Both the position numbers and the translations under genes were made by a program. 64,000 nucleotides of DNA from assembly GCA_023078555.1 (NCBI GenBank), contig CM041197.1:11009257-11073256 (forward strand), given 5' to 3'. Every line of letters starts with the position of its first letter. The first letter of the stretch is position 1. This stretch comes from Ulva prolifera (Eukaryota > Chlorophyta > Ulvophyceae > Ulvales > Ulvaceae). The notes under the pieces were generated by a model that saw only the letters and a program-made list of their open reading frames with translations, was not told the origin of the DNA and searched no databases. Positions 1 through 10,700 of the stretch are shown one piece after another.

Positions 1-59
1 TCATAATTCCGCGCATAAGGCCGGTCCCATACTTATGCGCGACCACCCAGTGCGACGTA
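1..59 (-). repeat. Right inverted end of an upstream copy of the large intron element
   Basis: This is the same sequence as 25457-25515, the right end of the block starting at 18096. Its reverse complement matches the left end through the core TGGGTGGTCGCGCATA, and the motif CGCGCATAA occurs in both orientations nearby. The body of the element lies upstream of the window. Confidence 0.6.
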
Positions 60-215
60 TCCCTACTAGTTGTACCCCTGTAGCCCTACAAGTAGTACCC
101 CTGTAGCCCTGCTGGTAGTACCCCTGTAGCCCTACTATTAATATTACAATATTTGTACCGCTGTACCCCTGCTAGTAGTACCCCTGTAGCCCCTCTTGCT
201 GCACAGTGCAGCCCA
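60..215. repeat. Minisatellite with GTACCCCTGTAGCCCT core
   Basis: Roughly 25-bp degenerate repeats of a tagtacccctgtagccctact motif, about five copies. The same motif in the same orientation lies on the other side of the large element (16258-16300, 18050-18094, 41693-41735), so that element seems to have landed inside the minisatellite. Equivalent arrays are at 25516-25671 and 48985-49140. Confidence 0.7.
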
Positions 216-600
216 TGCAGCTTGCTGACCACCAGGCCCGAATCAGCAGTGCTTCCATGCCGTCCAAGGAGCAGTACTAGTGTTGGGCCGCCATGCGGCA
301 TTGTTGGGGCTCCCATCCCATAATTCCACTGAAGCAATCTGAATTGTTCTATGTTATCGGGCCCCATGCCCCAGCACGACGACCACCGTCAGCACTGTAT
401 TGGCTGCTATTTTGACCCGATGCGATATCAGGATTTTGTAGGTGTGGAAGGAGGTCACGCGATGACGGTAGAATGTGCTACCGCCATGACGATAGAATGT
501 GCCCCTCATCCTGTATGCATGGAACCTGGTTAATCACCCACTCCTGGGGCCCACTCCTGGCCAGACAACAAATTGAACAACTTTGGTTGCGTGTATGCAG

Positions 601-829
601 AGTGCCGCGGCGCTCGCATGTCGGGAGCTGGGCTTCGAGGACGGCGTCTTTGCCAACGTCGCGTCGGTCCCGGCCAACATCACGCTGTTGCCTGCCTGGC
701 TTGGTGCCGTGCCCTGCGTTGGGGATGAGGCGACCCTGACAGACTGTGGACCCCTGCAGTTCGGCAACACGGAGATGTGTGGCCTGACGCAGCGCCTCGT
801 CTGCACATCCGGCGCGGAACCAGGCTCAG
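601..829 (+). CDS. Gene 0 exon: C-terminal half of SRCR 6
   Basis: Preceded by TGTATGCAG and followed by GTCTGC; phase 0 to phase 1. It encodes the ACRELGF core, a GDEATLTDC motif and a final LVCTS, the order expected in the second part of an SRCR domain. The N-terminal half is missing here and is supplied by the exon type at 16049-16203 of a preceding unit, whose end is also phase 0. Confidence 0.82.
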
Positions 830-2984
830 GTCTGCCCCTGCCAACTTCATTTGCCGTTTGCCATTAATTTGTGCCGGTTCCCATGACTCCAGCATTATCG
901 ACCGCACTACTGTAACTTGAAAGCACATGCACAAGTGTCGCCAGGTTGAGCGTGGTGAAGTAACCCAGTGCAAATTGTTGGTACACAATTCAGTGTGTGG
1001 CAACAGGCCCTGCGCGCTCCTACATGCACTATGCAATCTCACAGCAACAGCCTTGCAGCGCTCACAGTTGATTGAGACTACTGCATAAGAAAAGAGGTTG
1101 TCTGAATCATCACCTGCTCGAATCAGGCCCCGCCAGTCCTGATGCCTCAGCTCGTACGGCTCGCATGCATTCCCAGCAGGAATCAGATGCTGAGTTTAAT
1201 ATTCCTTGCAGGCCCATCCCGGGGTGAGGCCCGTCTCACCGGCGGCAGCGCCGACCCCGGCGGCGCCTGGGCCTACGGCCGCCTCGAGGTCTCCGATGGG
1301 GAATTCTTCAGCTCCATCCGCGAGCCGAGATTCACCGAGCGGCTCGGCCGGCGCGGCGTGCAAGTCGCCTGCCGCTCCCTCGGCTTCTCTGCCGGCGCAC
1401 AGATCCTGTCCACCAGGCTGTCGGCGCTGCCGGGGCCGTCTGGAGAGGTCGACACGCTCAGCCGCATCGTGTGCCAGGGAGATGAGGCAACGCTGGCAGA
1501 CTGCGAGTTCTTGGGTGACTACTATTTCGACTACGGCCCGACCCTTGACGACGGCGCAGTGGCAATACTCTGCAGCAACCCCTCAGGTGTGCATGTGACA
1601 TGTGTAGTGAACATATCTTATGTGGCGTGACGCCTTCAGTCAAAACGCGCACTCTCGTGGGGGACATGTATTTTGCCCCGTGTCCAGACTGTTGTGTCAG
1701 AGGCATATGATATACGATGCATCGACCAGCTGCACCTAGTGATACTCAAAACTCGTTGTTTGTGCACCCCTCTGGCGGCGTACAAGTCATGCTTCCATGG
1801 ATGTTTTAGGTCCGCACAGACACAACACACGCATCTGCCTTTGGAGCAACATTTCACCGATTCATGTGCTGTGTGTATTACTCCATTCGATCTTGTAGAA
1901 CTGTAATGCTCATTAGTCTTTCGGATGAGCTAACGACGTATCAAAACTTGCAGGGTGCTCCAGCAACGACAGCTCCCCGGCCCAGGGAGATGTCCGCCTT
2001 GTCGACCTCAACGGAGTCACTGCTCAGACCGCCCCCTGCGACGCTGTCCACTTTGGCGGCGTTGAGTTTTTCAACGACGGCCTGTGGGGCCGCATCTGCA
2101 GTGGCCGCTTTGGAAGCTCGGAACAGGACTTCACTATCGATGCGAACGTCGTCTGCAGGCAGCTCGGCTTCCCTTTCGGCAGCCTCATTGACGTCGAGGA
2201 GACCCGAAACAGCACCGGCAACACTGTTGGCGCAGACTATGGTGACTACAATGCGCCGGGGGACATCGCATGGGCGACAGATGTGGTGTGCACGGGCAAG
2301 GAGGAGCGCCTCGACGAGTGCTTTTTCCCTGAGGACTTTGGGGATGCGCCCAGTAACAACGACTTTGGGCCGCCGGTGGCGAATGGCGTGCGCAGGGCGT
2401 CATGCCGGCGCCAAGACGGCGACGTGCTTGCAGTCGCGTGTCGCCAGTTTGAGATTGAAGGTGTGCATCTCTGCTACGCTCTCGTGCCCGGTGTGCATTG
2501 CTTTGGGGCAAAGCAGGTCCCTCGAGGTTGAGGCGCAGTACTGCGTGCCTGCAACTGTATTCGAGCATGCATCGTCCCTCTTACGGCTCTGTTGTGTGCT
2601 TCCCCTAGCGTGGCCTGTGAAATGATGAGATACTTGGAGTTCACATCCCTCGTCTGCAGCATGTTTTGCATACGGGATATCAGCATGACCGATTGCTCCA
2701 GTGCTGGGTCAAGGGGCATCTGGCTGTGCAGAGTCTGATGTCATCAGGCGCCTCTAGTGCCGGCGCATGCAGTAGGCAGTCTGCTGGAAAAGTTTCACCA
2801 CCTGGAACAGGTCTTTGCTCGAGCCCAAGGGTCGTACAAGGCCTCCTTGTCTCAAGCACGGAGCTCTGCATGCAACCCGAGATGCCATGACGCACCACGA
2901 GCGCTCCATGCTGCATGTGGGCGACTTCCTGACTGCCATTTTGTGTTGAAGCGTGCACCGGCGACGTTTCGCCACTGCCAGTAG
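601..2984 (+). CDS. Gene 0: 3' end of a multi-SRCR secreted protein gene
   Basis: Last exons of an SRCR gene whose start lies upstream of the window. Exons: 601-829 (second half of SRCR 6), 1212-1586 (SRCR 7), 1954-2460 (SRCR 8), and a tentative terminal exon 2773-2984. SRCR domains are disulfide-rich extracellular binding modules, and the full-length homologue (gene 1) begins with a signal peptide, so the product should be secreted. Introns begin GTCTGC, GTGTGC, GTGTGC and end in TGCAG. Joins between SRCR exons are phase 1, and the first exon starts in phase 0 without the N-terminal half of its domain, so a 5' exon must lie upstream. Ligand and function cannot be told from sequence. If exon 8 is not spliced, the frame stops at 2531 instead. 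Confidence 0.7.
1212..1586 (+). CDS. Gene 0 exon: complete SRCR 7
   Basis: Acceptor CCTTGCAG, donor GTGTGCATG; phase 1 at both ends, so the exon is a self-contained module. The translation runs from EARLTGG through YGRLEV, VACRSLGF, CQGDEATLADC and ends AILCSNPS, a full SRCR order with Cys in the expected places. Confidence 0.88.
1954..2460 (+). CDS. Gene 0 exon: complete long-type SRCR 8
   Basis: Acceptor AACTTGCAG, donor GTGTGC; phase 1-1. It encodes GDVRLVDLNG, LWGRICSG, NVVCRQLGF, CTGKEERLDEC and VLAVACRQF. A Tyr/Asp-rich loop (ADYGDYNAPGD) lengthens the domain, as in SRCR 4, which makes the two sister long-type domains. There is no in-frame stop, although the exon lacks a Met at its start. 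A 253-residue frame overlaps it at 1864-2625 but has no domain logic. Confidence 0.87.
2773..2984 (+). CDS. Gene 0: tentative terminal exon
   Basis: The acceptor GCATGCAG gives a phase-1 entry compatible with SRCR 8, then about 69 residues (VGSLLEKFHHLEQ..., several Cys and His) to a TAG stop. A TGTAA signal follows about 240 bp downstream. The frame stays open in all three units, and unit 3 shows only substitutions in it. No known domain and no membrane segment. The alternative is that SRCR 8 reads through its donor to a stop at 2531. Confidence 0.35.
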
Positions 2985-3222
2985 AACTGCCATAACTTGT
3001 GTGACAGAAGCTCGCTATGCCATGCAATGGGTGTTGCACGAGCTCTGGTCCCAAACAACACAGCCATTCGCATGTGACACGTCTGATACGGCTGCAGTAC
3101 CGCTGCAGCCGTGGAGTTCGCTGTGGCTTCTCTGCTGCGGATGAACAGGCGCAGTGTAGAAACGGGCTCTCCAGTGCACCTACTCGGGCACAACTTTTTC
3201 TGATATGTCTTACTTGTATCCT

Positions 3223-3227
3223 TGTAA
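3223..3227 (+). terminator. Candidate polyadenylation signal TGTAA
   Basis: TGTAA within TTGTAATTTAGAATAAACA. TGTAA is the common poly(A) signal of chlorophyte algae. It lies about 240 bp past the proposed stop codon. Same element at 28679-28683 and 52146-52150. Confidence 0.4.
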
Positions 3228-3240
3228 TTTAGAATAAACA

Positions 3241-4104
3241 CGGTCGCCGGGCTTGCCATTCATTCAAGCTTGCAACGGGGACACATGGCATGGTGTCATT
3301 ATAGTGTTTCAGGCGTCACGAACCTGAGAAGAACAGCTACCATCCTATGCACTTGCCGGGATGAAAGGGTGCACATGTCCGTTGTGTCCATGTCTGGAGT
3401 GCCTTGGGTGCTTGAGATCAAGCGGGCTTGCGGAGCTAGCTACCACTGTAGCGGTGGTGACGCAGTTGGCGATCCGCATGCTTGCTGCGCAGGCTTGCTT
3501 AAGCTTCATCTAAAGGTGATATTTTAGCTGTGTGCCAATTCAGCTTACTGCACCCGTGGCCACAGGGCACTCCATACAACCGATCTGCCTCATGTGTACG
3601 TGTTGGCTAACTGTACAATTGAAAAGCAATGTACATGTGTCATCATTCATGGATAGATCGACCTGTTCAAATAAGGTGCACAGTCAAGCAGCATCGGAAG
3701 AAGCCAGAGCCTCTGCCCTCTTTGGACCGGGTTGCACTAGCGGCCCACCAGCATGCTCAATGTGCACGTATGCATGGGAGAGCGACGCCCAGAATGATAG
3801 GCGTCAGTATTGCACGAGGGGAGGCGTGGATGGCATAGTTGAATAGATGGCGTTTTCGTGATCACATGATGCATGCACGGGTCATATGCTGCAGTGTGTG
3901 GGCCGGCGTGAATTCTTAAGCGTACACTGCCCTGAGAACAACCGTTATCGCGCAGCCTGTGGCAGGTTTGCGGGCAAGATCTCGGATCCATGATAGCAAT
4001 ATGGTGCTGGAATGGTTTTCGCTTTTGGGCTGTGCGTGCTCTGTTGTCTGTAAAATGGTCAGAAACAAATCAGGCGACCTGTGTAGTTGGGGCTGATTGC
4101 GCAT
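3241..4104. other. Intergenic; nothing recognised
   Basis: Between the candidate 3' end of gene 0 and the palindrome cluster. Small open frames here (for example 3532-3846 on the plus strand) change length by indels between units and look non-coding. I see no promoter or RNA gene. Confidence 0.5.
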
Positions 4105-4536
4105 TTAGTAGGCTTAAGCCTACTAAGATGGGAGCCAATTGAACCCCGAATGGGAGCCAATTGGCTCCCACCCGGGGGTGCAACACTGCAACATTAACAC
4201 TACAAGAATTGTAGGCATGCGGCAATGTACATGCGGGACACATCTTTACCCCGCTACTATATTCGGGGACATTACACGCACATTGCAGGCACATTCCATG
4301 CCTGGCTGGAATGTGTTAGTGAAATGTATGCGGGATGTGTCACCGAAGTGTTCTCGCGGTGTACACCTGTAGCGCACCTCAATGCACGGAATGTACATGC
4401 CGCGACCGCGGTTGGACGCTCCGACAAACAGCACACCATCTGCCGGCAGCATGTCCTCGTCGTGCACACCGTGCCTCCTAGGAGGCGCGGTGTGCACGAC
4501 GATGTGTGTAGCGTCACTACACAATATAGTGTAGTG
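4105..4536. repeat. Cluster of four palindromes
   Basis: Perfect 22-bp palindrome at 4105-4126 (centre GGCTTAAGCC); perfect 20-bp palindrome TGGGAGCCAATTGGCTCCCA at 4151-4170, with another half-copy just upstream; a 46-bp palindrome at 4457-4502 with arms of 23 bp and one mismatch pair (centre CCTAGG); and CACTACAC-aatata-GTGTAGTG at 4515-4536. All could form hairpins or cruciforms. Copies are at about 29573-30004 and 53005-53505; the 46-bp one is rearranged in unit 3. Confidence 0.85.
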
Positions 4537-4746
4537 ATTCTAATTTGACCACTCTGAACCACCTGCGGCACGGGCCAAAGCTGCGCAAAACTCCTTTCCT
4601 TTGGACGCAAGCGGCACAGCCTGCTTTAGAGTCGAAAGCGGCACAGCCTGCTTTATAGATCTATGGGGATGGACTGCCATGCATTCCGCCAGGCCATCTT
4701 TGGGATGGCCTGATGATTCACAGCCTTGCGGAGCACAGTAAAAGTA

Positions 4747-5411
4747 TTACAAAAGAGTGAACGGGAGAAAACAAACACTGAAACCGAATCTCATCCGAAT
4801 CAACTGCAACATACACTCACACACACACACGAACACTACAACCGCACTCACAACTCAGTCCGGCAGGATCGCGTCCTCCAGACCCGTATCATACCGCAAC
4901 CCTTGCTCCCGAGAGATGACAAGCCCAGACTTCCGATACATATCCGCATTGCCGCGCTGCAATGACACCGACAACACCCGCAGCGCCCACTGGACAAACG
5001 CGCCTTTGGAGATGCGCCCACTGGCAGCGGCCACATCCCCCAAGTGACCGACGAACCTCACGGCAGCCTTGCCCATGAAGCCACACGATTCGACCGCAAA
5101 CGGAACAAACCGGAACGCGGCATGGTCAGGCACGTCCCGCCGGAAGCGGTCCCGCTTCCTGTCCTCCGCCCGCTCCGCCGTCGCACCCGTCTCCCGCGCC
5201 GCAGCGGCCACGTATGAGGCCGCCGGCGCATGCGTGACCACGACGTCCACGGCCGCCATCTCCAGGCGCGGCATGACCACGACGACGTCCCCGCGGCGAT
5301 TCAGCTCAACACCCGCGCCCCTCGCGAGGGCACGGTAGAGCGGCTCCAGGGCAGACTGCAGTCCGGCGTAAGAGGCGACCAGGCGCAAGGCACGAGCCAG
5401 GTTATCATGGC
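4747..5411 (-). mobile_element. 5'-truncated non-LTR retrotransposon insertion (665 bp)
   Basis: Flanked by a 14-bp direct repeat GCACAGTAAAAGTA at 4733-4746 and 5412-5425. Unit 3 carries the same site once (53687-53700) with no insert, so this is a real insertion with a target-site duplication. The element lies on the minus strand and contains the C-terminal coding end of a retroelement protein followed by a roughly 100-bp 3' tail with a CA-rich stretch. Target-primed insertion with 5' truncation fits. Confidence 0.8.
4855..5411 (-). pseudogene. C-terminal fragment of a reverse-transcriptase polyprotein
   Basis: About 185 residues ending LEDAILPD-stop. The order VDVVVTHAPA, then a charged helix (ERAEDRKRDRF), then RFVPFAVESCGFMG, AFVQWALRVLSVSLQRGNADMYR resembles the tail found after the RT domain in algal retroelement proteins, possibly a restriction-like endonuclease fold with D...E/K residues. 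The RT domain itself is absent. A longer open frame to 5592 is chimeric, because its first ~60 residues are host flank. Family assignment is from memory of such sequences, not a search. Confidence 0.5.
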
Positions 5412-5412
5412 G

Positions 5413-5487
5413 CACAGTAAAAGTAAATCTTACTTTAGCGAGCCGTATCCTATTGAACATTGACAACTCCGAATTAACGGGACCACA
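5413..5487 (+). repeat. Short interspersed repeat R, copy A
   Basis: Shares AGTAAATC...GAGCCGTATCCTATTG and then CATTGACAACTCCGA...GGGACCACA with copy B at 7849-7922. A shorter inverted copy C is at 21273-21317. Its left part overlaps the duplicated target of the retrotransposon at 4747-5411. Confidence 0.75.
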
Positions 5488-5783
5488 ACGACCCAAGGGG
5501 TACACCACCGGGAAATCCCCCTCAGACGGCGGTACGCAACTCCGAGTCGCGGAGTAGAATGGCCCCATTAGTTTTCCCTGAACGCAGGTCAACGCCTTGT
5601 GCGGATGACCGCCGAGAACAGTTTGTCAAACCCATCCGCACTACACCACCACAACGGCCGTGCACCTGAACCATGTCCGATTGCAGTTGGAGTCCACGTG
5701 TCACATATTGGCCAAGTCATCTCGCGATCGGGAGCTGCCCGATCGGGAGCTGCCCACCGTTTGAATGACAGACCGTTTATGCT

Positions 5784-6130
5784 GAGAAAAGAGTGAACGG
5801 AAGAAGACAAACACCAGAAACGAATATTATCCGAATCAACAGCAACACATACACACACGATCACACCACAATCGCGCCCACACCTCAGTCCGGTAGGATC
5901 GCCTGAAGCTGCATGCATGCGTCTTCAGGACTGCCTGCGCCCGCACTTGACGCAAGTTCACAGAACAGTGCACGGTTTGTGCGGACCAGCTCCATGGTAT
6001 ACGGCATGAAGTACATCGCACAAAGGTCAGCAACCACCCTCTTTTGTAAAGCAGCCACAACACGCGGTGCCCGCAAGGCGTTTGCTGCGTCCACCTGCAG
6101 AGGATCGATCGATCCGAATACACATCCGGA
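5784..6130 (-). mobile_element. Second related retrotransposon 3' end
   Basis: Its tail (5786-5900) matches the tail of the 4747-5411 element by eye: GAGTGAACGG, AACAC..GAAACGAAT, ATCCGAATCAAC, a CA-rich run, then CTCAGTCCGG immediately before the stop. It is present in all three units, so it is older than the 4747 insertion. The 5' limit is uncertain and no target duplication was found. Confidence 0.5.
5885..6094 (-). pseudogene. Coding tail of the second retroelement fragment
   Basis: 69 residues ending in QAILPD-stop, the same terminal AILPD as the 4747-5411 fragment, but the upstream residues (ALRAPRVVAALQKRV...) do not match that fragment. Probably a different member or a rearranged copy. 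Non-functional by length. Confidence 0.35.
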
Positions 6131-7478
6131 AGCTAGTTGCCACAGGTCTACATTCCTGCTCGTGAAAACGGCGATATCCGCTACAATTCAAGCTTTCAGA
6201 ATATTAACTGAGGGCTAGCAGCAGCATTTGGACGCTGAACACTGAGGTGTGCTGGAATGTGGTTTCGCAGTGATGCATTTGATGCTCTCATGTGCGCGCT
6301 CAATCGAATCCACAGGGCATGAGCGTACTAGGTATCGATAAGTGTACAGTTGTGAATGCTTTCAGGTCTTCGTGTAATGATTTTTATCGCACTGCGTAGC
6401 CTGCCAATGCACCGGACGTCGGCACTGTGCTCTGCAGTTGAGGCTTGCTGCGGACATCGTCACTAGTATTTTGATGATTTAAACCATGACTGTCGAAGTC
6501 GAGACGTGCACCTGGGGTTTGCTGGCCTGTTGACGGACTAGCGCGCTTCAGTTGTTGAGCTTCAGCGGACGTGTTTTACAAAGCTTCAGCGGACATGAGT
6601 GCCGACGCTCCTATAATTGACCAAGCCTGACCGACACCTATGAAAGATCACACGGGGGAGAAGCTTTGTCTACAGAAAGTGTAGCAGGCGTCTCCAGCTG
6701 AAAGGAGCGCTTGACGGTCGCGATCGCGATGGCCATGTGCCACAGCAGCAACGATCACCAGTTGCAATTTGCAACTTTCAGACGCATCACAGTTGTATGA
6801 TAACATATTTCAGGGATCATTATACTCGAGAACACAGGCACGGCCCGCTGGAGCAGTGCAGGCACACTGCCAGTACAGTACCGTACCATGACGTCCACTT
6901 CCTGCACTGCAAGTGCCACTGACCCAGCCGCAGTGTAAACGTCCGAAATGATGTGCATGTGCGAGGGCTGACAAGTTTCCTTTCGTCATCATGAACAAAC
7001 TTTCACCTGGTATCTCACAAACTCACACATCGTGGGGTCCTCATGATGGTTGCTGATTACAATGCAGGGCATTACAAGGAACAGAATGACCTGTGAATAT
7101 GCATTTAGAACATGATGCACTTCGTCCAACTCTGACACTGGCGACAAAATGCTGCTGTACAGCTTGAGGTGCTTGGCACACATGTGTGAGCATTGACATC
7201 AGCATCGCGAGATGAATCAGCATCACCCTAGCCGCACTGGTGTAGCCTCACAATCAGACCACCAAGCAAACCATACTCAACACTCCTTCAGGCTGGGCTG
7301 CATGAGGCCACTCCAGGCTCTCCCCCACCCAATCCACGCACGTGCGGCGCAGGCCCCGCGTCCGCGCTTCCGCACCCTGCACCCAGCCCGCATAGCGATG
7401 AGGGCATTTCAAGTACGGTGGATGAACCCGCGCACTGCAGCCGCCGACTTCCCATCACCTGATCAAAGCAGCTGACTA
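6131..7478 (+). promoter_or_regulatory. 5' flank of gene 1, promoter position inferred only
   Basis: No gene is recognised. No convincing TATA box was found. An 87-codon frame (7212-7475) lies in the same frame as exon 1 and ends in TGA one codon before the proposed ATG; it could be an upstream ORF or chance. In unit 3 this flank is interrupted by a hAT-like element. Confidence 0.3.
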
Positions 7479-7794
7479 ATGCACGCCATGCCGCAGATGG
7501 CTGCAAAGCCAAGGTGCTCTGCTGCACACGTGGCTGCGGTGGCTTTCGCGGTGCTCCTCACAGCCGCCCCGGCCTGCGCCGATGTCCCATCCATCAGCTT
7601 GATCTCCGGCGGCGGCCGGGCGCCGGGGCGGCCGGCGCGCCCCTCGCGGCCGGCGCGGCCTTCACGCCCTGGGCGCCCCAATCCGGCCCCGGCGCCTGGT
7701 GGGAGCGATGCCATTGTGCCAGACCCTGCTACACCCGACATTGAGCCGCCCGCAGGCGCAACGCCTGAGGCGCCGCCGACAGACGTGCCAGGAG
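7479..7794 (+). CDS. Gene 1 exon 1: signal peptide and Pro/Arg linker
   Basis: ATG at 7479 follows an in-frame TGA at 7473-7475; later Mets at codons 4 and 7 are possible starts. Residues about 14-34 form a hydrophobic signal peptide (HVAAVAFAVLLTAAPACA, likely cut after ACA). Then come a repeated RPARPSRPARPSRPGRP stretch and a Pro/Ala/Glu-rich linker typical of extracellular spacers. The donor GTGTGAGG leaves phase 1. Unit 3 lacks 9 bp within the repeats, an in-frame change. Confidence 0.75.
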
Positions 7795-10700
7795 GTGTGA
7801 GGCTGCAACCTAGGCTCTCCAGGGTTAGCACATGCATGGTGAGCCATGTAAAGTAAAGTAAATCTAAATTTACTGAGCCGTATCCTATTGGACATTGACA
7901 ACTCCGAGATTACGGGACCACATATGCCGATGTAGCAACGTGCCTGCTACAGCCAGCAGCGGAGATCAGGTCGTGTCTCGCGAGAGACTGTCGGGAGTGC
8001 CCTAATCACCACCATGTACCTGATGTACTGGCGACCGGGGACACCTCAAGGACTGCCTTAATCACCACCGAATGCGTAGCCGAGAGCCAGTGTTAAATCA
8101 GGTGCAGGCCGAGCCGGTGCAGAGCCGTTTGAGTGTTCCTGGGTGCACGGCGGGCTAGGACGCAGTAGCCTGGGCAGTGAAGCTTCAGTCCCGAAACGCC
8201 TAAAGAATGCCACAGATTGCTCATGCATGTGCCCCTGTGCAGTGTGGTGGGGCGTGTCTGCCATTCACAGCAGGCTGATCTGCCATCAATGCATGTGAGT
8301 CCAGGATCCTCTGCCTCTTCCAGGATGTTTTGACGGAGCTCACCGCCGGCATGCATGTACAGAAGAGGGGGACCTGAGGCTGGTGGGGAGGGTCAACATC
8401 AACGGCTTTGCCACGGGAGCGGTCCAGGTCTTCCAAAATGGTGCCTACGGCGCAGTCTGCATTGAAGGTTTTGACGCAGCGGCCGCACATGTCGCGTGCC
8501 GGCAGCTGGGCTTCGTCGGCGGCACCAACATCCCGCTGGCCATCAGGGGTAACTTTATCGGTGGCAGTGGGCAGCGGCGCTCTCGTATCGAGGTCGGCGC
8601 CTCCTCTATGTAAGAATGATGAACTGTCTCACGTCACAGGCAGCGCTATGCCACAGGCTGCTTTGCAGCGTCGCAGTGGTGGCTGGTGGCACGTGTTATG
8701 TTGTATATCTGAGTGCCGTAGACAGTGCCGTTGGCCTGGCTATGTTAATTCATGCAAGTGTGGAAATCATGCATGTGTGCTTGAGCTGGTATTGTGTGAT
8801 TTTTAGTGTGTATGTCAAACAGTATGTCAAACTGCAGCCTGGGCGAATTGGTCGAAGCCCGCCGCTGTAGCTGGCTTAAAAGTTCCGCGTCAGGACAGCC
8901 ACTTGGAATTTGTTTTGTTCGGAAGCTATATATGTGGCATGTTTCCGAAATTTCCAGAATATTTGGCTGCTGCGCCTTTCACCAGCAAGGCTGCGGTGCA
9001 CGACAGCAATGACTGCAAATCATGGTGCCTCCATTGAGACAGTATAGCTGCATGCAGTCCTTCCTGGCTCCCATGGTGCTGGAGAACCTGGCGTGCACGG
9101 GCACTGAGGAGCGCCTCGTGGACTGTCCCGGGTCCCGAGACCCTCTCGACTATGGCTTTGACCCCGACTATGTCTATACATACTACGGCCCCACCAATGG
9201 CTGCGACCCCCTCGCTCCAACGTACGCCTTTGTGGCCTGTGGCACTGAGACTGGTCCAGGTGCGGCACCCTGCTGCTCGAGGTCAAGATGTGCGCACATG
9301 CATTACGCAGCGGCTCCATGCGGGATGTGGCCCAACTGAAGCTGCTCTCTGTCCTAGTGGGTGGGTGCATGGACTCTCTGTCGAGGGTTGAACTCACAAT
9401 GATATCATATCGCAGGGCTTCGGCTCTGTTACATGTGGCTTCAGGTGACCTGAAGATGCGCAGCACACACTGCCAATCTGCCACTGTCTTAAGCTCAATT
9501 GCCACTGTGTATGTATGCAAGCTGTGTATGTACTGGCCGCCACGTTCGATTGCCTGGCGCAGAATAGCTCCGCACACAAGCACATCTTCTGCCGAGTCGT
9601 GTCTGAACGTGAAGGGCTATCACCCCTGCAGCCACAACCATGCATGCGTAAGGGCCATGCGTGGCGCGATGTCATATTGCACCTTGAGATCCGCATGCCA
9701 GAGCAGATCTCTCACGTTGAACTTCGGTGTACACACAAACAAAAATGCAACACCATGTGCGCCTAGCCGAACATACTGTAGTATACTAGTATAGTATACT
9801 AGTATTCAGACAGGGGGTCATGCACTCCCGCAAAAGGGTGGGACCAGTAAGGGCACGCAAAGTCGATCGCGAATTTGACGGAATGGGCAAGCTTTTGACT
9901 ATAGCGTATGTCTATTGAACAAGTTATGAGGTCTACCTCGTTCGATTGCGGAAATCGGCCCGTGTCCGCTGAAAAGGCTTCTTGGTTTGGGGAGAATCGT
10001 CTGTTGGCTGGCGCGGCTCCCCAATCCTCCCCAATCGTTTGGCCGCTTGCCCAATCCTTCCCAACCCACCTCTGTGTAGGCTATGAATACATTTAGGATC
10101 CCTTGGGGGGTCCCGCATATTTCTGTGGCGCCTTCAGGTGCTCCTAGTGTGCCATTTTGACCTGAAGTCCGACCATCATGCCACTATGTCCCGGAACTCA
10201 ATGTGCGTTCACCTGTGTGATACCATATCAAGGCATGAAATACGCAGTTTACTTCAGCATACATTTTGCCCCGTTGAAGCACATCTCAGCTGTGCCGCAC
10301 AGCTGTGCGGCATGCATGGTTTGTTGTCTTTCACCACCGCAGCACTCTGCTCATTCAGGTCGGAGCTCGTTAATTCAGCTACTTGCATTCATAGCTATGA
10401 GTTGCAATTCTGCGGACTGTATGATCGCAACATAGCATCACTATCACTGCCAATGAGGAGCCTGGATGGCAACCATATATCACATGCGGCTGTGTCAAGC
10501 TTACAATGCTGCCAATCGACACTATCTGATATAACGGGAACAATCAACCGCGCCATATGCACGTGTTGGGCGCTTGTATTCTCGAAGGTGTCACATCCAT
10601 TGAGCTGATGCCTCTGTGATCAGGCAGCTGCAGTACATTGTTGCCCAGAGTGGATGTGCACTGGATTCATGGCTGACCGAAGCAGGTTAGCAGACTACCA

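Noticed and set aside
1864-2625. 253-residue plus-strand frame (290 residues in unit 3)
   Set aside because: Overlaps SRCR 8 in another frame, is Ser/Thr/Ala/Arg-rich with no domain, and changes length through an indel between units. Shadow of a GC-rich exon.
4855-5592. Single 245-residue minus-strand gene
   Set aside because: The frame crosses the retrotransposon border at 5411/5412. In unit 3, without the insert, the N-terminal part continues into unrelated sequence. It is a chance fusion of host flank and element.
9020-9583. 187-residue minus-strand frame
   Set aside because: Antisense shadow of the SRCR 1 second-half exon; no recognisable features.
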